Virus record (IMG/VR): IMGVR_UViG_3300005347_000005
Location: 1-38,230 of that record
Direction: 5' to 3' (one strand)
Origin: a virus
Length of the DNA: 38,230 bases
A model generated the notes under the pieces. That model saw only the letters and a program-made list of their open reading frames with translations, was not told where the DNA came from and searched no databases. The position numbers and the translations under genes are program-made. Of the stretch, positions 24,514 through 31,688 are shown in pieces; the stretch's first letter is position 1, and every line of letters starts with the position of its first letter.

Positions 24514-26201
24514 ACCAGCACCATTCCCCTTTCTTCGTAGATTGAATGGCCAAGAGCGTCCGGATTCCGGCTCATCAACATGACAGCGTTAAAGCTCGCC
24601 ACCAGCGGGTCGATCTTTGCCTTGCCGGCCGTCTGCTTCGTGATCAGCACGTTGTTGCCCCTCACTTCCGCTTTCGCATTGCCGACGCACCAAGCCATCA
24701 GCGCCTGTCCGGCGTGGGCCATAGTTCCGTCTTTGAGCTTCCGCGGGATGCCCTGCACCGCGCTGTTCAATCGCCAGCCCTGTTGGACCGCGACAATTTG
24801 GGCGCCAGGTCCGTCGCTAGTAAAATCTCGAGCGGATAACGCTTCGACAATCGGCGTAATACCCGCAGCGTCGACCCCAATTGCGTTGCTTCCGGGAAGT
24901 AGACCAGCGTCACGGACAGCATCTGCAATGTCCGCCACCTCTTCCACGTCTTGCGTCGGCCATTCGCAGATGGTCAACTCGCCCGCCGCTTCGAAATCCC
25001 GCAACACGGGAACAATTTCTTTGCGCCGTTCCAAAACGTCCGGATGCGCCCAGGCATGATTCCATAGTAGCCAGCGCTGCGTTTCTTTGCACCGCCCGAG
25101 CACCGCCAGACCGAGCAAATCATCCAAGCCGCCGCCGTCTATGCCAATCACCGCGACTTCACAGCGCGCGATCAGGTCTTCCAGCGTCTTCAGGTTGGGC
25201 TCGGTGGCCTTTTGCCAGTGCGCCCCGCCAGCCCATGCGTCATTGCGAAGCGCCAGGCCGATCTCGACGTTGAAGTGCTGCGAGGCGAACAGCGCCAGCT
25301 CTTCCGGGCCGTTCCTATCCGCCGCGATCAATGCATTCTGCAGAAACTGTTTATCGACCGATCGACCCATATTCGGATTGACCAGCGGCCATGTCTTCTC
25401 GTCGCGCCAACCGTTATCGGCGGCGATCTCCTCGGGCAATTCGTACAGCACCGCTAGCCGGGGCAACCTCACAAGCCCGTCGCGCACGTCCCGCGCGAGC
25501 GCCAGCTCTGCCTTAAAAACCCCTGCTGGCGGCTCCTTCGACTGAGTCGTGATCTGAATCATGAACCCGTCAGGCCGCGCGGCCAAGGCGCCACGAATCT
25601 CGACAAATATGTCAGCCGCATTCGATTTCTTGGCAAAGACGTGTGTCTCGTCGACTAGGATTCCGGTCGACTTGGAACCGGTGATCACGTCGGTGTCGGC
25701 AGCCTTGATCTGCAATTCCGCGCCACTGTTTCGATGCACGATCGTTTTCACATGATCCCGCAGGTGGAACAGTTTGGATAATTCTTCGTCCGCCTTGATG
25801 ATCCCCTTCGCCTGACGGTAGGCGATGCCGGCAATTTCCTTTGTCGGCGCCACCAGCAAGAATTCTGCATTCGGTCTGCGGTTGACGATCATCGCCACCA
25901 CCATCACGGCAGCGGCATAACTCGATTTCCCGTTCTTCTTGGGGACTAGCAGAAAGGCTTCCTGCACCATGCGCCGATCGGCTTCGACGTCGTACGATCC
26001 AAACAGCGCCGCGACGATATCCCGAAACCAATCACCGGCCGCGCCTTCCATCGTCGGCGTTCCGATCACGTCGGGCAGCTTCAGCCGATTGAAGATCCGT
26101 AGCGCCTTGTCTCGTTCCTCAGGGAATAGTGGGAGGTCAGGAACCAGCGATTGACCGGTCAATAGCCGACGCTGCCAGTCCGGACAGGCGGTCGACCACA
26201 T
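24510..26201 (-). CDS. terL: Terminase large subunit
   Basis: The 563-residue protein has a packaging ATPase domain with Walker A VPKKNGKSS (residues 86-94), Walker B ILVDE (181-185) and a coupling motif ITTQS at about 215. The nuclease domain has acidic residues in VIGIDGGGLDD (about 350) and AIGVDAAG (about 441). It matches the HK97/Terminase_1 type. It cuts concatemers and pumps DNA into the prohead together with the small subunit and the portal. The start follows the small terminase gene by nine bases. Confidence 0.94.
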   Translation of the reverse strand: MWSTACPDWQRRLLTGQSLVPDLPLFPEERDKALRIFNRLKLPDVIGTPTMEGAAGDWFRDIVAALFGSYDVEADRRMVQEAFLLVPKKNGKSSYAAAVMVVAMIVNRRPNAEFLLVAPTKEIAGIAYRQAKGIIKADEELSKLFHLRDHVKTIVHRNSGAELQIKAADTDVITGSKSTGILVDETHVFAKKSNAADIFVEIRGALAARPDGFMIQITTQSKEPPAGVFKAELALARDVRDGLVRLPRLAVLYELPEEIAADNGWRDEKTWPLVNPNMGRSVDKQFLQNALIAADRNGPEELALFASQHFNVEIGLALRNDAWAGGAHWQKATEPNLKTLEDLIARCEVAVIGIDGGGLDDLLGLAVLGRCKETQRWLLWNHAWAHPDVLERRKEIVPVLRDFEAAGELTICEWPTQDVEEVADIADAVRDAGLLPGSNAIGVDAAGITPIVEALSARDFTSDGPGAQIVAVQQGWRLNSAVQGIPRKLKDGTMAHAGQALMAWCVGNAKAEVRGNNVLITKQTAGKAKIDPLVASFNAVMLMSRNPDALGHSIYEERGMVLV

Positions 26202-26210
26202 AGAATTTCC

Positions 26211-26546
26211 TTAATTCAGTGGCGCGTTCGGCGCCGCGAGGTCGTTTCCCCATTCCGTTCCAGCGCCAGCGCTGTCTGCTGCGTCCTGCGCCTGCTGCTT
26301 CTTGCCCGCCACAGTGTCCGCCGGCTTGGCATGAACGAAGGGCGCGGCCGCGATTGCCATGCGGTCCCGGCGACTATCGTCTGCGTCATCGTCATTCATC
26401 ACGGCGAGCATATAATCGAGAGGGGACACGCCGGATTTCCTTGCTGCAGAACGGATGTCGGCTGGCAACTTATTGAGCGGCACCGCCTTCAGCGACTTCG
26501 ATCCTTTTGGGCGCCCTGCGCCAGGTCGATATCCTGTTTTTGCCAT
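26211..26546 (-). CDS. terS: Terminase small subunit (candidate)
   Basis: The 111-residue protein opens with GYRPGAGRPKGSKSLK, a basic DNA-binding-like segment, followed by PLDYMLAVMNDDDAD and RRDRMAIAAAPFVHAKPAD, motifs common in small proteins annotated as small terminases. It lies immediately upstream of the large subunit. It should recognise the packaging site. No ribosome-binding site is evident directly before the ATG. Confidence 0.75.
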   Translation of the reverse strand: MAKTGYRPGAGRPKGSKSLKAVPLNKLPADIRSAARKSGVSPLDYMLAVMNDDDADDSRRDRMAIAAAPFVHAKPADTVAGKKQQAQDAADSAGAGTEWGNDLAAPNAPLN

Positions 26547-26624
26547 AGCTGGTTAATCCGTGAGACAGAAAAAAATCTCCAAATGCGGGGGATGCGGGTG
26601 TTGCGGCCACCAGTCCTGTGGACT

Positions 26625-26975
26625 TTAGACCCCCCGCCCCTTCTCCTCGCGCTGGATGACGCTGTCGTGGCATGGCTTGCAGGCCGTCTCGATGTTATCG
26701 ATCGACCAGAACAATCGCTCATTGCCATGATGTGGACGTTTGTGGTTGGCCACCAGCTGCGAGCTGTTAGCCTCCAGCCTGCCACATCGCTGGCACTTGA
26801 ACATGTCCCGCAGCAGCACGGTCCAACGCAGATCCTTCCACCGCTTCGAGTTGTACCACTTGCGCCAAGGCAGGTCGGCCCTTGCCTTGTTCCGCTCCTT
26901 CTCGCCTTCCGGCATGTACGCCATGCTAGGTCTGAGCGTGGTCAATCCTGACTTGAGGCTGGTGAGGCGACCCAT
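26625..26975 (-). CDS. HNH endonuclease
   Basis: The 116-residue protein has an HNH domain: CQRC at about residues 60-63, ANHKRPHHGNERLFW with the central His-Lys-Arg, NIETACKPCHD with the second Cys pair. HNH proteins next to terminase genes aid packaging in several HK97-like phages, and that role is inferred here. The start at 26975 has GAGG upstream and overlaps the previous gene by 50 bases; an ATG at 26924 directly after that gene is the alternative. Confidence 0.86.
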   Translation of the reverse strand: MGRLTSLKSGLTTLRPSMAYMPEGEKERNKARADLPWRKWYNSKRWKDLRWTVLLRDMFKCQRCGRLEANSSQLVANHKRPHHGNERLFWSIDNIETACKPCHDSVIQREEKGRGV

Positions 26976-27231
26976 TCTTGCACCCCTCGAACGCCGCGAT
27001 GAACTGCGCCACCGTCTCGTTGGCCAGTGTCACCAACCGGTTCAGTTCAGCCAGGTCCATAGCGACACACTCGAAGGCTGCAGCAACGCGGACCTCCTCG
27101 CGAGTCATGGGCATGAACCCCGTAGCGATGTGGGTTGGACATGAAAAAGCCCGGCAGCGATCCGCTCCGGGCATAGTTGTTCCGGGGCACTTTTGGCCGT
27201 TTGCGTAGCCACTTGCAAGAACTTTTTTCAT
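26926..27231 (-). CDS. Hypothetical protein upstream of HNH
   Basis: The 101-residue protein begins with an ATG overlapping the previous stop as ATGA. The first half contains several Cys and His (KCPGTTMPGADRCRAFSCPTH), possibly metal-binding, and the second half is a helix. I do not recognise the family. It lies between a helix-turn-helix protein and the HNH gene at the early-to-late boundary. Confidence 0.6.
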   Translation of the reverse strand: MKKVLASGYANGQKCPGTTMPGADRCRAFSCPTHIATGFMPMTREEVRVAAAFECVAMDLAELNRLVTLANETVAQFIAAFEGCKNGSPHQPQVRIDHAQT

Positions 27232-27785
27232 CGCAGCCGATCATTCAGTTCCTGGATATCGTCCCTGTCCACCTGCTTGCAGGCCCATTCGACACACTCC
27301 GGCCAGCGATCAATGGCGCCGATGAGATAGCGCTTGGCCTTGCGATTGTGGACGCCGTACCGCCGTGCCGCCACCCGATATCCGATAGGCTCACCAACGA
27401 TCATGTCGAGCACCAGACGCTTGGGCATGGGCAACATGATGCGCCACCTGGTGTAGGCCATCTGCAATCGCACCCAGCGCACACCCTCGATCAGCGCCAC
27501 ACCATGCGTTCCGCTACTGTCCACCCGTGCTTCCAGGCTGGCCGTGCGCACGCTCACGTCACGCTCGATGGCCTCGGCAACCGATGATATCTCGGCCGCA
27601 TATTCCAGCTGTTCCCGGTCTATCGCGCCGCTTTCGAACAGACGAGCAAGCGCACCCTGCTTGGTCTTTGCCGCATTGGCATGGGTCTCGGGTGTGCCCT
27701 CGTTTTTGTGGGACCAGTCGGCCAAGGTCTTAGCCCGTTCACGGCGGGCTTTGGCTTCATCCCAAGCTCGGGATGTGGCGTTCAT
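27228..27785 (-). CDS. Helix-turn-helix protein, candidate late-gene regulator
   Basis: The 185-residue protein starts at an ATG overlapping the previous stop (ATGA). The N-terminal part is a charged helix, and the C-terminal part has a sigma-like helix-turn-helix pattern, VGEPIGYRVAARRYGVHNRK (about residues 132-151), followed by another helix. Its place between the replication module and the packaging genes is where many phages carry an antiterminator or late activator. The regulatory role is inference; no specific family is proven. Confidence 0.6.
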   Translation of the reverse strand: MNATSRAWDEAKARRERAKTLADWSHKNEGTPETHANAAKTKQGALARLFESGAIDREQLEYAAEISSVAEAIERDVSVRTASLEARVDSSGTHGVALIEGVRWVRLQMAYTRWRIMLPMPKRLVLDMIVGEPIGYRVAARRYGVHNRKAKRYLIGAIDRWPECVEWACKQVDRDDIQELNDRLR

Positions 27786-28045
27786 GCGGCCACCCATTCA
27801 GCACCATCTACGAAGATAATCTTTGCGACCTGCCTCAACCCTCCCTCGACCGGATCCTTCACGTAAAAACAGGCCCTGCCGTCCACCTCGATCTCAGCGC
27901 CGAACAGTTCGATTTCCAGCCTCGGAAAATCACCAGCATCGTGGGAGAACCGGGCGCTCCTAACGCCGTGCAAATCGCTACCGCCGACTTTGACCGTTGT
28001 ACCCGAAGGACTGCCATCCGCCCTAAGGTTGACCTTCAGGTTCAT
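27782..28045 (-). CDS. Hypothetical beta-rich protein
   Basis: The 87-residue protein starts at an ATG overlapping the upstream TGA and its own TGA overlaps the next ATG. It looks beta-rich and acidic (RLEIELFGAEIEVDG) with no membrane segment. I do not recognise the family. The 4-base overlaps on both ends support coding. Confidence 0.62.
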   Translation of the reverse strand: MNLKVNLRADGSPSGTTVKVGGSDLHGVRSARFSHDAGDFPRLEIELFGAEIEVDGRACFYVKDPVEGGLRQVAKIIFVDGAEWVAA

Positions 28046-28236
28046 CTCACCCGCTCCCCAAATAACTTTTCCGCCAGGATCACCGCCTGCGCCCGATCCC
28101 ATTCGCCTAGCCATGCCGGGTTGATCAGAACTATCCCGTGCGTAATCCAAGCCTCCCTAGCTGCGGCCCTCGCAGCGTGCGGGTTGGGCTCGTTCCAGCT
28201 GCTGGCGTAGCGGGCGAGTGGGGAGTTCATTGACAT
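28042..28236 (-). CDS. Small hypothetical protein after the replication gene
   Basis: This 64-residue ORF starts one base after the stop of the replication gene (ATG at 28236 or 28230) and its TGA overlaps the next ATG. It is helical and contains several Trp and Ala residues. No family is recognised. Packing between overlapping genes is the main evidence. Confidence 0.58.
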   Translation of the reverse strand: MSMNSPLARYASSWNEPNPHAARAAAREAWITHGIVLINPAWLGEWDRAQAVILAEKLFGERVR

Positions 28237-28237
28237 T

Positions 28238-28888
28238 TCAGTGACTTGCTTCCCGAACGATTTGCTTGGCGACGTCTCCGATCGGTCGAGGTGGCCCGGT
28301 GCTTTCACGGCGGCCAATCCGTTCGAGCCGAGCTTCGTAATCGGCTTGGTTGAAGGGCTCGGCAGAGTGTGTGCTCGTGCCATCGGGGCGGAACGAGCCG
28401 TCGACCCAGTTCTGCCAGGTCATGAACCAGTCGAGCTTCGTCGCGTCCTTGCCGGTCTTGGTTTTCCAGTGGCGTGAGAACTTTTCGCCCTCGGCAACGG
28501 CATCGGATCGGGTCCACTTGCGTCGCTCCATTGCCCAAACCAGCCATTCCTCGGGAACGACAAAATCAGTCGGCAGTCTTGAGCCTTTCAATTTCGGTTT
28601 CGGTGGGCGGGCAGCACCTGACGAAACTTTAGTTTCGGAAGGTGCTTGGGGGTTAGATATACTATCATTAGGGGGTAAATCTGCCGACTCTGCCGATTTC
28701 TTGCCGGTTCGCTTATCCGCCTGATATCTCCTGTCGCGGGCCCTGCGGCGTTCTGCCGATCCGTCGATAACGAGACGGGGCAATGTGGCTTCAATTTCGG
28801 CGATCGCGGACAATAGCTCGTCGCCCTGAAGGCCGGCGGCCATCAGGTGCTTTAGCGCAACAGAGATAGTCCCTGCCGCTTCGCCCAT
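28238..28888 (-). CDS. Phage replication protein (O/DnaT-like)
   Basis: The 216-residue protein has an N-terminal helical part, a Ser/Pro-rich linker (about residues 55-100) and a C-terminal domain. The latter carries LPTDFVVPEEWLVWAMERRK and then FSRHWKTKTGKDATKLDWFMTWQNWV (given here across two segments, FSRHWKTKTGKDATK and LDWFMTWQNWV). Trp-rich W-x2-F-x2-W-x-NW endings are typical of phage replication initiators or helicase loaders. Repeats inside the gene may form an origin. Adjacent genes encode a DnaA-type domain and a nuclease. Confidence 0.68.
   Translation of the reverse strand: MGEAAGTISVALKHLMAAGLQGDELLSAIAEIEATLPRLVIDGSAERRRARDRRYQADKRTGKKSAESADLPPNDSISNPQAPSETKVSSGAARPPKPKLKGSRLPTDFVVPEEWLVWAMERRKWTRSDAVAEGEKFSRHWKTKTGKDATKLDWFMTWQNWVDGSFRPDGTSTHSAEPFNQADYEARLERIGRRESTGPPRPIGDVAKQIVREASH
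28590..28680. other. Candidate replication origin inside the replication gene
   Basis: On the plus strand TTTCGG occurs at 28592-28597, 28598-28603 and 28633-28638, with a further copy at 28795. The 11-mer TTCAATTTCGG is present twice (about 28589 and 28790). A perfect inverted repeat CGAAAC-TTTA-GTTTCG lies at 28622-28637, and an AT-rich stretch follows at about 28653-28680 in otherwise GC-rich DNA. Phage lambda places its origin inside gene O in the same way. No experimental sign of origin function can be read here. Confidence 0.35.
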
Positions 28889-29604
28889 CAGTCACACAGT
28901 CCGAGGATGATCTTGAATATTTCTTCCCAGACAGCGTCGGGATCGCGATAGATTTCAGATCCGGTGAACCTCAGAATGCGGTATCCGCGTCCCGTTAGGT
29001 ATCTGTCCCGCGACTTGTCTCTTTGCGCCTGGTCCTTGGTGCGTTCGTGGAAATCGTGTCCGTCACATTCGATTACGGCGTAGCTCGGCTTCTCTCCGTT
29101 GTGCCGGACAGCCGCGACCACGAAGTCAACGCGATATGGCCCGATCTTGATCTGTGGCCATAGATAGAACCCTTCCACAGGGGGTGGTTGACAGTGTTCA
29201 ATAGCGCCGCTTGGAGGGAATAGTATCTCGCATACAGAGCCCCATTCCTTACCCGTGTGCGGGTGGAGAAATTGTGCCAGGATGATCTTTTCGATTGGGC
29301 TCTCACATTTCTCTGCTGCCCAGAAATACGTTTCCTCAACTGCTACAGCAGCCGCCTCGGCTCCTTCCCTCATAATCGTCTCGGCGCGATCGGCGCTGGC
29401 GGGCCGATTGATCATCACCACGTTAGGTGATGGCTTGGAAGTGGCGACGAGCGTTCTTGCGCGGTGTATGGACTGCCTCCGCGCGCCCTGCACCCCAAAG
29501 CACTTATCGCCAATTGCCGCGCCACATTGAGGGCAAGCGACTTGCATGGCTATAATCCGAGCCGCCTGTTTGCGCGCGACTGCTAACGCGTGATTTTTCC
29601 TCAT
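28888..29604 (-). CDS. DUF559-type nuclease fused to a phage zinc-binding motif
   Basis: The 238-residue protein has an N-terminal zinc-binding motif, CPQCGAAIGDKC then H about 14 residues on (about residues 24-50), of the kind found in many phage DNA-interacting proteins. The C-terminal part (about 100-235) matches the DUF559/Vsr-like nuclease fold: CESPIEKIIL, IGPYRVDFVV, VIECDGHDFHERTKDQAQRD and RGYRILRFTGSEI. The expected acidic active-site residues are present. A role in replication or recombination is inferred from neighbours RusA, DnaA-like domain and replication protein. Confidence 0.78.
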   Translation of the reverse strand: MRKNHALAVARKQAARIIAMQVACPQCGAAIGDKCFGVQGARRQSIHRARTLVATSKPSPNVVMINRPASADRAETIMREGAEAAAVAVEETYFWAAEKCESPIEKIILAQFLHPHTGKEWGSVCEILFPPSGAIEHCQPPPVEGFYLWPQIKIGPYRVDFVVAAVRHNGEKPSYAVIECDGHDFHERTKDQAQRDKSRDRYLTGRGYRILRFTGSEIYRDPDAVWEEIFKIILGLCD

Positions 29605-29912
29605 TTCCCCTCCTTCATCTTCTCAGGAAGATACAACTCCGCCTCAATGCAGCTGGCAATCTCGTTTAAGCCCCCATCTAGCCGACGAAGGCTCGCTATT
29701 TGCCGGTAGGCATGAAGCACTGTGGTGTGATGGCGCCCGCCAAAGCTTCGGCCGATTTGGGGAAGCGAGTTTTTCGTGTGGACGTAAGCAAGGTGCATCG
29801 CCAGTTGACGTGGGCGGACGAAGCGCCTTTCACGACAGGACACCACCATGCAGCTGGAGTGAAGCTTGTATGCCGAGCAGACGGCGCGCTGAATGTCGGT
29901 GATCGTCGTCAT
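29601..29912 (-). CDS. Stand-alone DnaA domain IV-like protein
   Basis: The 103-residue protein resembles only the C-terminal DNA-binding domain of DnaA. It contains RFVRPRQLAMHLAY and then IGRSFGGRHHTTVLHA, close to the DnaA signature GGRDHTTVLHA. The AAA+ ATPase part is absent. The start overlaps the RusA stop as ATGA. It could bind DnaA boxes in the host or phage origin, or compete with host DnaA. That role is inference. Confidence 0.85.
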   Translation of the reverse strand: MTTITDIQRAVCSAYKLHSSCMVVSCRERRFVRPRQLAMHLAYVHTKNSLPQIGRSFGGRHHTTVLHAYRQIASLRRLDGGLNEIASCIEAELYLPEKMKEGK

Positions 29913-30244
29913 ATCCCGATACTCACGACAACACGCGCATCGCGGACTGGCTCTGCAAAATGGTAGGAAGGGAGAAATCGGCGGTCGTTGACCTTCAATG
30001 CATCAGCAATTCCATCGAAATAAGGTTTGATGCGTCCAGGGTAATTGACACGATCTCCCCGCCGATCAGGGGGGTAGAATGTAATCACCACACGTATATC
30101 ACCGTCATCCGGAACCGAGACGCGCGCGGCCAATGTGGCGTTCTTGGCCCACTCGCGATGCTTGGCGATGATGGGACGCATGACGCGGTAATGCTTGTCG
30201 CTGTGACCGGCGAGCGCGGATGAGGGCCAGGGAAGCTCGATCAC
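29909..30244 (-). CDS. rusA: RusA-like Holliday junction resolvase
   Basis: The 111-residue protein fits the RusA family: VVITFYPPDRRGDRVN, then YFDGIADALKVNDRRF with the conserved Asp residues of the metal site. It resolves branched DNA before packaging. I chose the GTG at 30244 because GGAGG lies five bases upstream and the GTG overlaps the stop of a small upstream ORF as GTGA; a TTG six codons earlier is less likely. Confidence 0.85.
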   Translation of the reverse strand: MIELPWPSSALAGHSDKHYRVMRPIIAKHREWAKNATLAARVSVPDDGDIRVVITFYPPDRRGDRVNYPGRIKPYFDGIADALKVNDRRFLPSYHFAEPVRDARVVVSIGI

Positions 30245-30336
30245 CTGCGCCTCCGATACCAACCACCGACACGCAGCCGCTTACGCTCAGCCAGTGCGCG
30301 GTTTATCTGCCAACGGAGGATGAGGCGCCTAATCAT
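30241..30336 (-). CDS. Very small Arg-rich ORF before RusA
   Basis: This 31-residue ORF starts at an ATG overlapping the stop of the GcrA-like gene by 8 bases and ends in a TGA overlapping the RusA GTG. The product would be very basic (11 Arg) with a hydrophobic start. No ribosome-binding site is obvious. The perfect fit between its neighbours is the only support, and it may be a coupling leader for RusA. Confidence 0.4.
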   Translation of the reverse strand: MIRRLILRWQINRALAERKRLRVGGWYRRRR

Positions 30337-30667
30337 AAGCTTGCCACCCGAGATCGGCGCGGACCTGCGCCATAAGCTGCGACCCGCGCTGGTGACTGAG
30401 ACCGAGAGATGCCGCCGCTGCCGCTATCGTGCCAAGCTCAGACAGTGCTTCGGCGAAGGCGTTGACCTTATCCCGGCAAGGAACGGGGCCAGGCTTGCGT
30501 TTGCGCGCGACGTGCGATCGTTTCGGGCTCTTGATGCCAAGCCTGTCCGCGCGGCCGACGCAGCTGTTCTTCGTGCGCCCTATCACCCTCCCGATTTGCT
30601 CGAATGTCTTTCCATCGGCGAGCTTGGCGCGCAGGATTGCGTCCTGATCTTCGGTCCAGAAGGTCAT
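30329..30667 (-). CDS. GcrA-like DNA-binding regulator
   Basis: The 112-residue protein opens with WTEDQDAILRAKLADGKTFE, followed by QIGRVIGRTKNSCVGRADRL. This matches the N-terminal helix-turn-helix of GcrA, the alphaproteobacterial cell-cycle transcription factor that acts at methylated GANTC promoters. A basic linker and a second helix-turn-helix-like segment (AAAAASLGLSHQRGSQL) follow. GcrA's C-terminal sigma-70 contact region is not recognisable. It may control phage or host promoters. Its start overlaps the preceding gene as ATGA. Confidence 0.72.
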   Translation of the reverse strand: MTFWTEDQDAILRAKLADGKTFEQIGRVIGRTKNSCVGRADRLGIKSPKRSHVARKRKPGPVPCRDKVNAFAEALSELGTIAAAAASLGLSHQRGSQLMAQVRADLGWQAYD

Positions 30668-31077
30668 CGAACGCCCTCCAGTTCGCCCAGCCGACGAATG
30701 AGGCGCTTGCGTTCGTCCTCGACACTCTCGCCACCTTCGACAGCGGCAAGCACCTTGGGCAACGGTATCTGACCGTCCATCAACTCGAATGCGCCAAGGC
30801 CGGAAAGCTCAAGGTAGGATGATGCGAAAGCGGCACCGAGAAACTTGGTGATGCTCGCCAATGCCTCATGGGAAAGCGGGCGATAATCTTCGCTGTCCAC
30901 GTCGCACATGGCGCTTTCGATCATGCGATCGGCAACACCCGTAGCGTTCGATAATTCCTTGACGGAATAACGTCGCCCGCGCCCGACGAACAGGCGCAGG
31001 GCGTTGCGTATGCTCTCACGAATAGAGTTGCGGGAAACGAGAATAAAATTGTCCGCTGAAACGGCCGAGGAAGCCAT
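30664..31077 (-). CDS. Putative DNA-binding regulator of the early left operon
   Basis: The 137-residue protein has a helix-turn-helix-like region at about residues 33-60 (YSVKELSNATGVADRMIESA) and a helical C-terminus. It lies early in the left operon, the place of CII-like regulators, and its ATG overlaps the stop of a small upstream ORF as TAATG. The function is inferred from these features; no exact family is named. Confidence 0.6.
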   Translation of the reverse strand: MASSAVSADNFILVSRNSIRESIRNALRLFVGRGRRYSVKELSNATGVADRMIESAMCDVDSEDYRPLSHEALASITKFLGAAFASSYLELSGLGAFELMDGQIPLPKVLAAVEGGESVEDERKRLIRRLGELEGVR

Positions 31078-31211
31078 TAGAGATCAACCTTGTCATGAGA
31101 GAGCACGGAACCACCGGCCGAATGACGCGAAATACCGGCTCCTGCCTTCCTCCCGAGGTGGGAGCCGGCTGTTCCGCGGACGGCGCCAAAGAGAAAAAGA
31201 GAGCGGCGCAT
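31077..31211 (-). CDS. Small ORF filling the gap before the HTH gene
   Basis: This 44-residue ORF starts three bases after the preceding stop and its TAA overlaps the ATG of the next gene (TAATG). The product is basic, with a hydrophobic RRSLFLFGAVRG start. The DNA contains an eight-base stem (31135-31142 with 31161-31168) that could act as an attenuator instead. No homology is recognised, so coding status is uncertain. Confidence 0.4.
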   Translation of the reverse strand: MRRSLFLFGAVRGTAGSHLGRKAGAGISRHSAGGSVLSHDKVDL

Positions 31212-31214
31212 CTG

Positions 31215-31400
31215 TCAGTTTCCAGCATTCTGCAGGATGGAGATGACGCGCTCGTCGAGCATGTCGTTTTCGGTGAGCAGCAGCTCATCTTCATCCGCAG
31301 GATTGATGGCGAACACCCTGCCCAGCGCGAGGCAGAACAGTATCGACAGGATCGTCCAGGCGACGGCGATCTGGATGGCGGTGGCGAAGAAGTCGGACAT
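31215..31400 (-). CDS. Small single-span membrane protein
   Basis: This 61-residue protein has one membrane segment at about residues 7-30 (AIQIAVAWTILSILFCLALG) and an acidic C-terminal tail with several Asp and Glu. The ATG directly follows the stop of the preceding gene (TAGATG). The family is not recognised; small membrane proteins in early phage operons often act in superinfection exclusion or host modulation, which is only a suggestion. Confidence 0.62.
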   Translation of the reverse strand: MSDFFATAIQIAVAWTILSILFCLALGRVFAINPADEDELLLTENDMLDERVISILQNAGN

Positions 31401-31688
31401 CTATGCGGCCTCCCTCACGAGAGGGCGGCAGGCCCGTATCTGCTGCTTGAACTCTTCAGAGGATGGGCGGATCGGCCGGAAGCGTTCGGGAAACCAGCCA
31501 CCAGCATACCCAGCCAATTGGACGCCCAGAAAACCGAAGCCGTGCAAGTCTGGACCAATCGCAGTGACGCGATAGGTGGCACGCTCCCTGAGGCGATAGC
31601 CGTAGCCGTTTTCAATCCAGACTGGCGTCTCTTTGGACGGCGACGCATCCACACACACCACAACATCGCCGGGTTGAATGTCGCTCAT
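31401..31688 (-). CDS. Conserved small early phage protein
   Basis: The 95-residue protein starts IQPGDVVVCVDASPS, a beta-barrel-like opening, then a YRLRERATYRVTAIG strand, and ends GGWFPERFRPI and FKQQIRACRPL. I have the impression this pattern recurs in alphaproteobacterial phages, but I cannot name the function. The ATG at 31688 follows GGAGG and overlaps the stop of the 57-residue ORF upstream (ATGA). Confidence 0.7.
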   Translation of the reverse strand: MSDIQPGDVVVCVDASPSKETPVWIENGYGYRLRERATYRVTAIGPDLHGFGFLGVQLAGYAGGWFPERFRPIRPSSEEFKQQIRACRPLVREAA

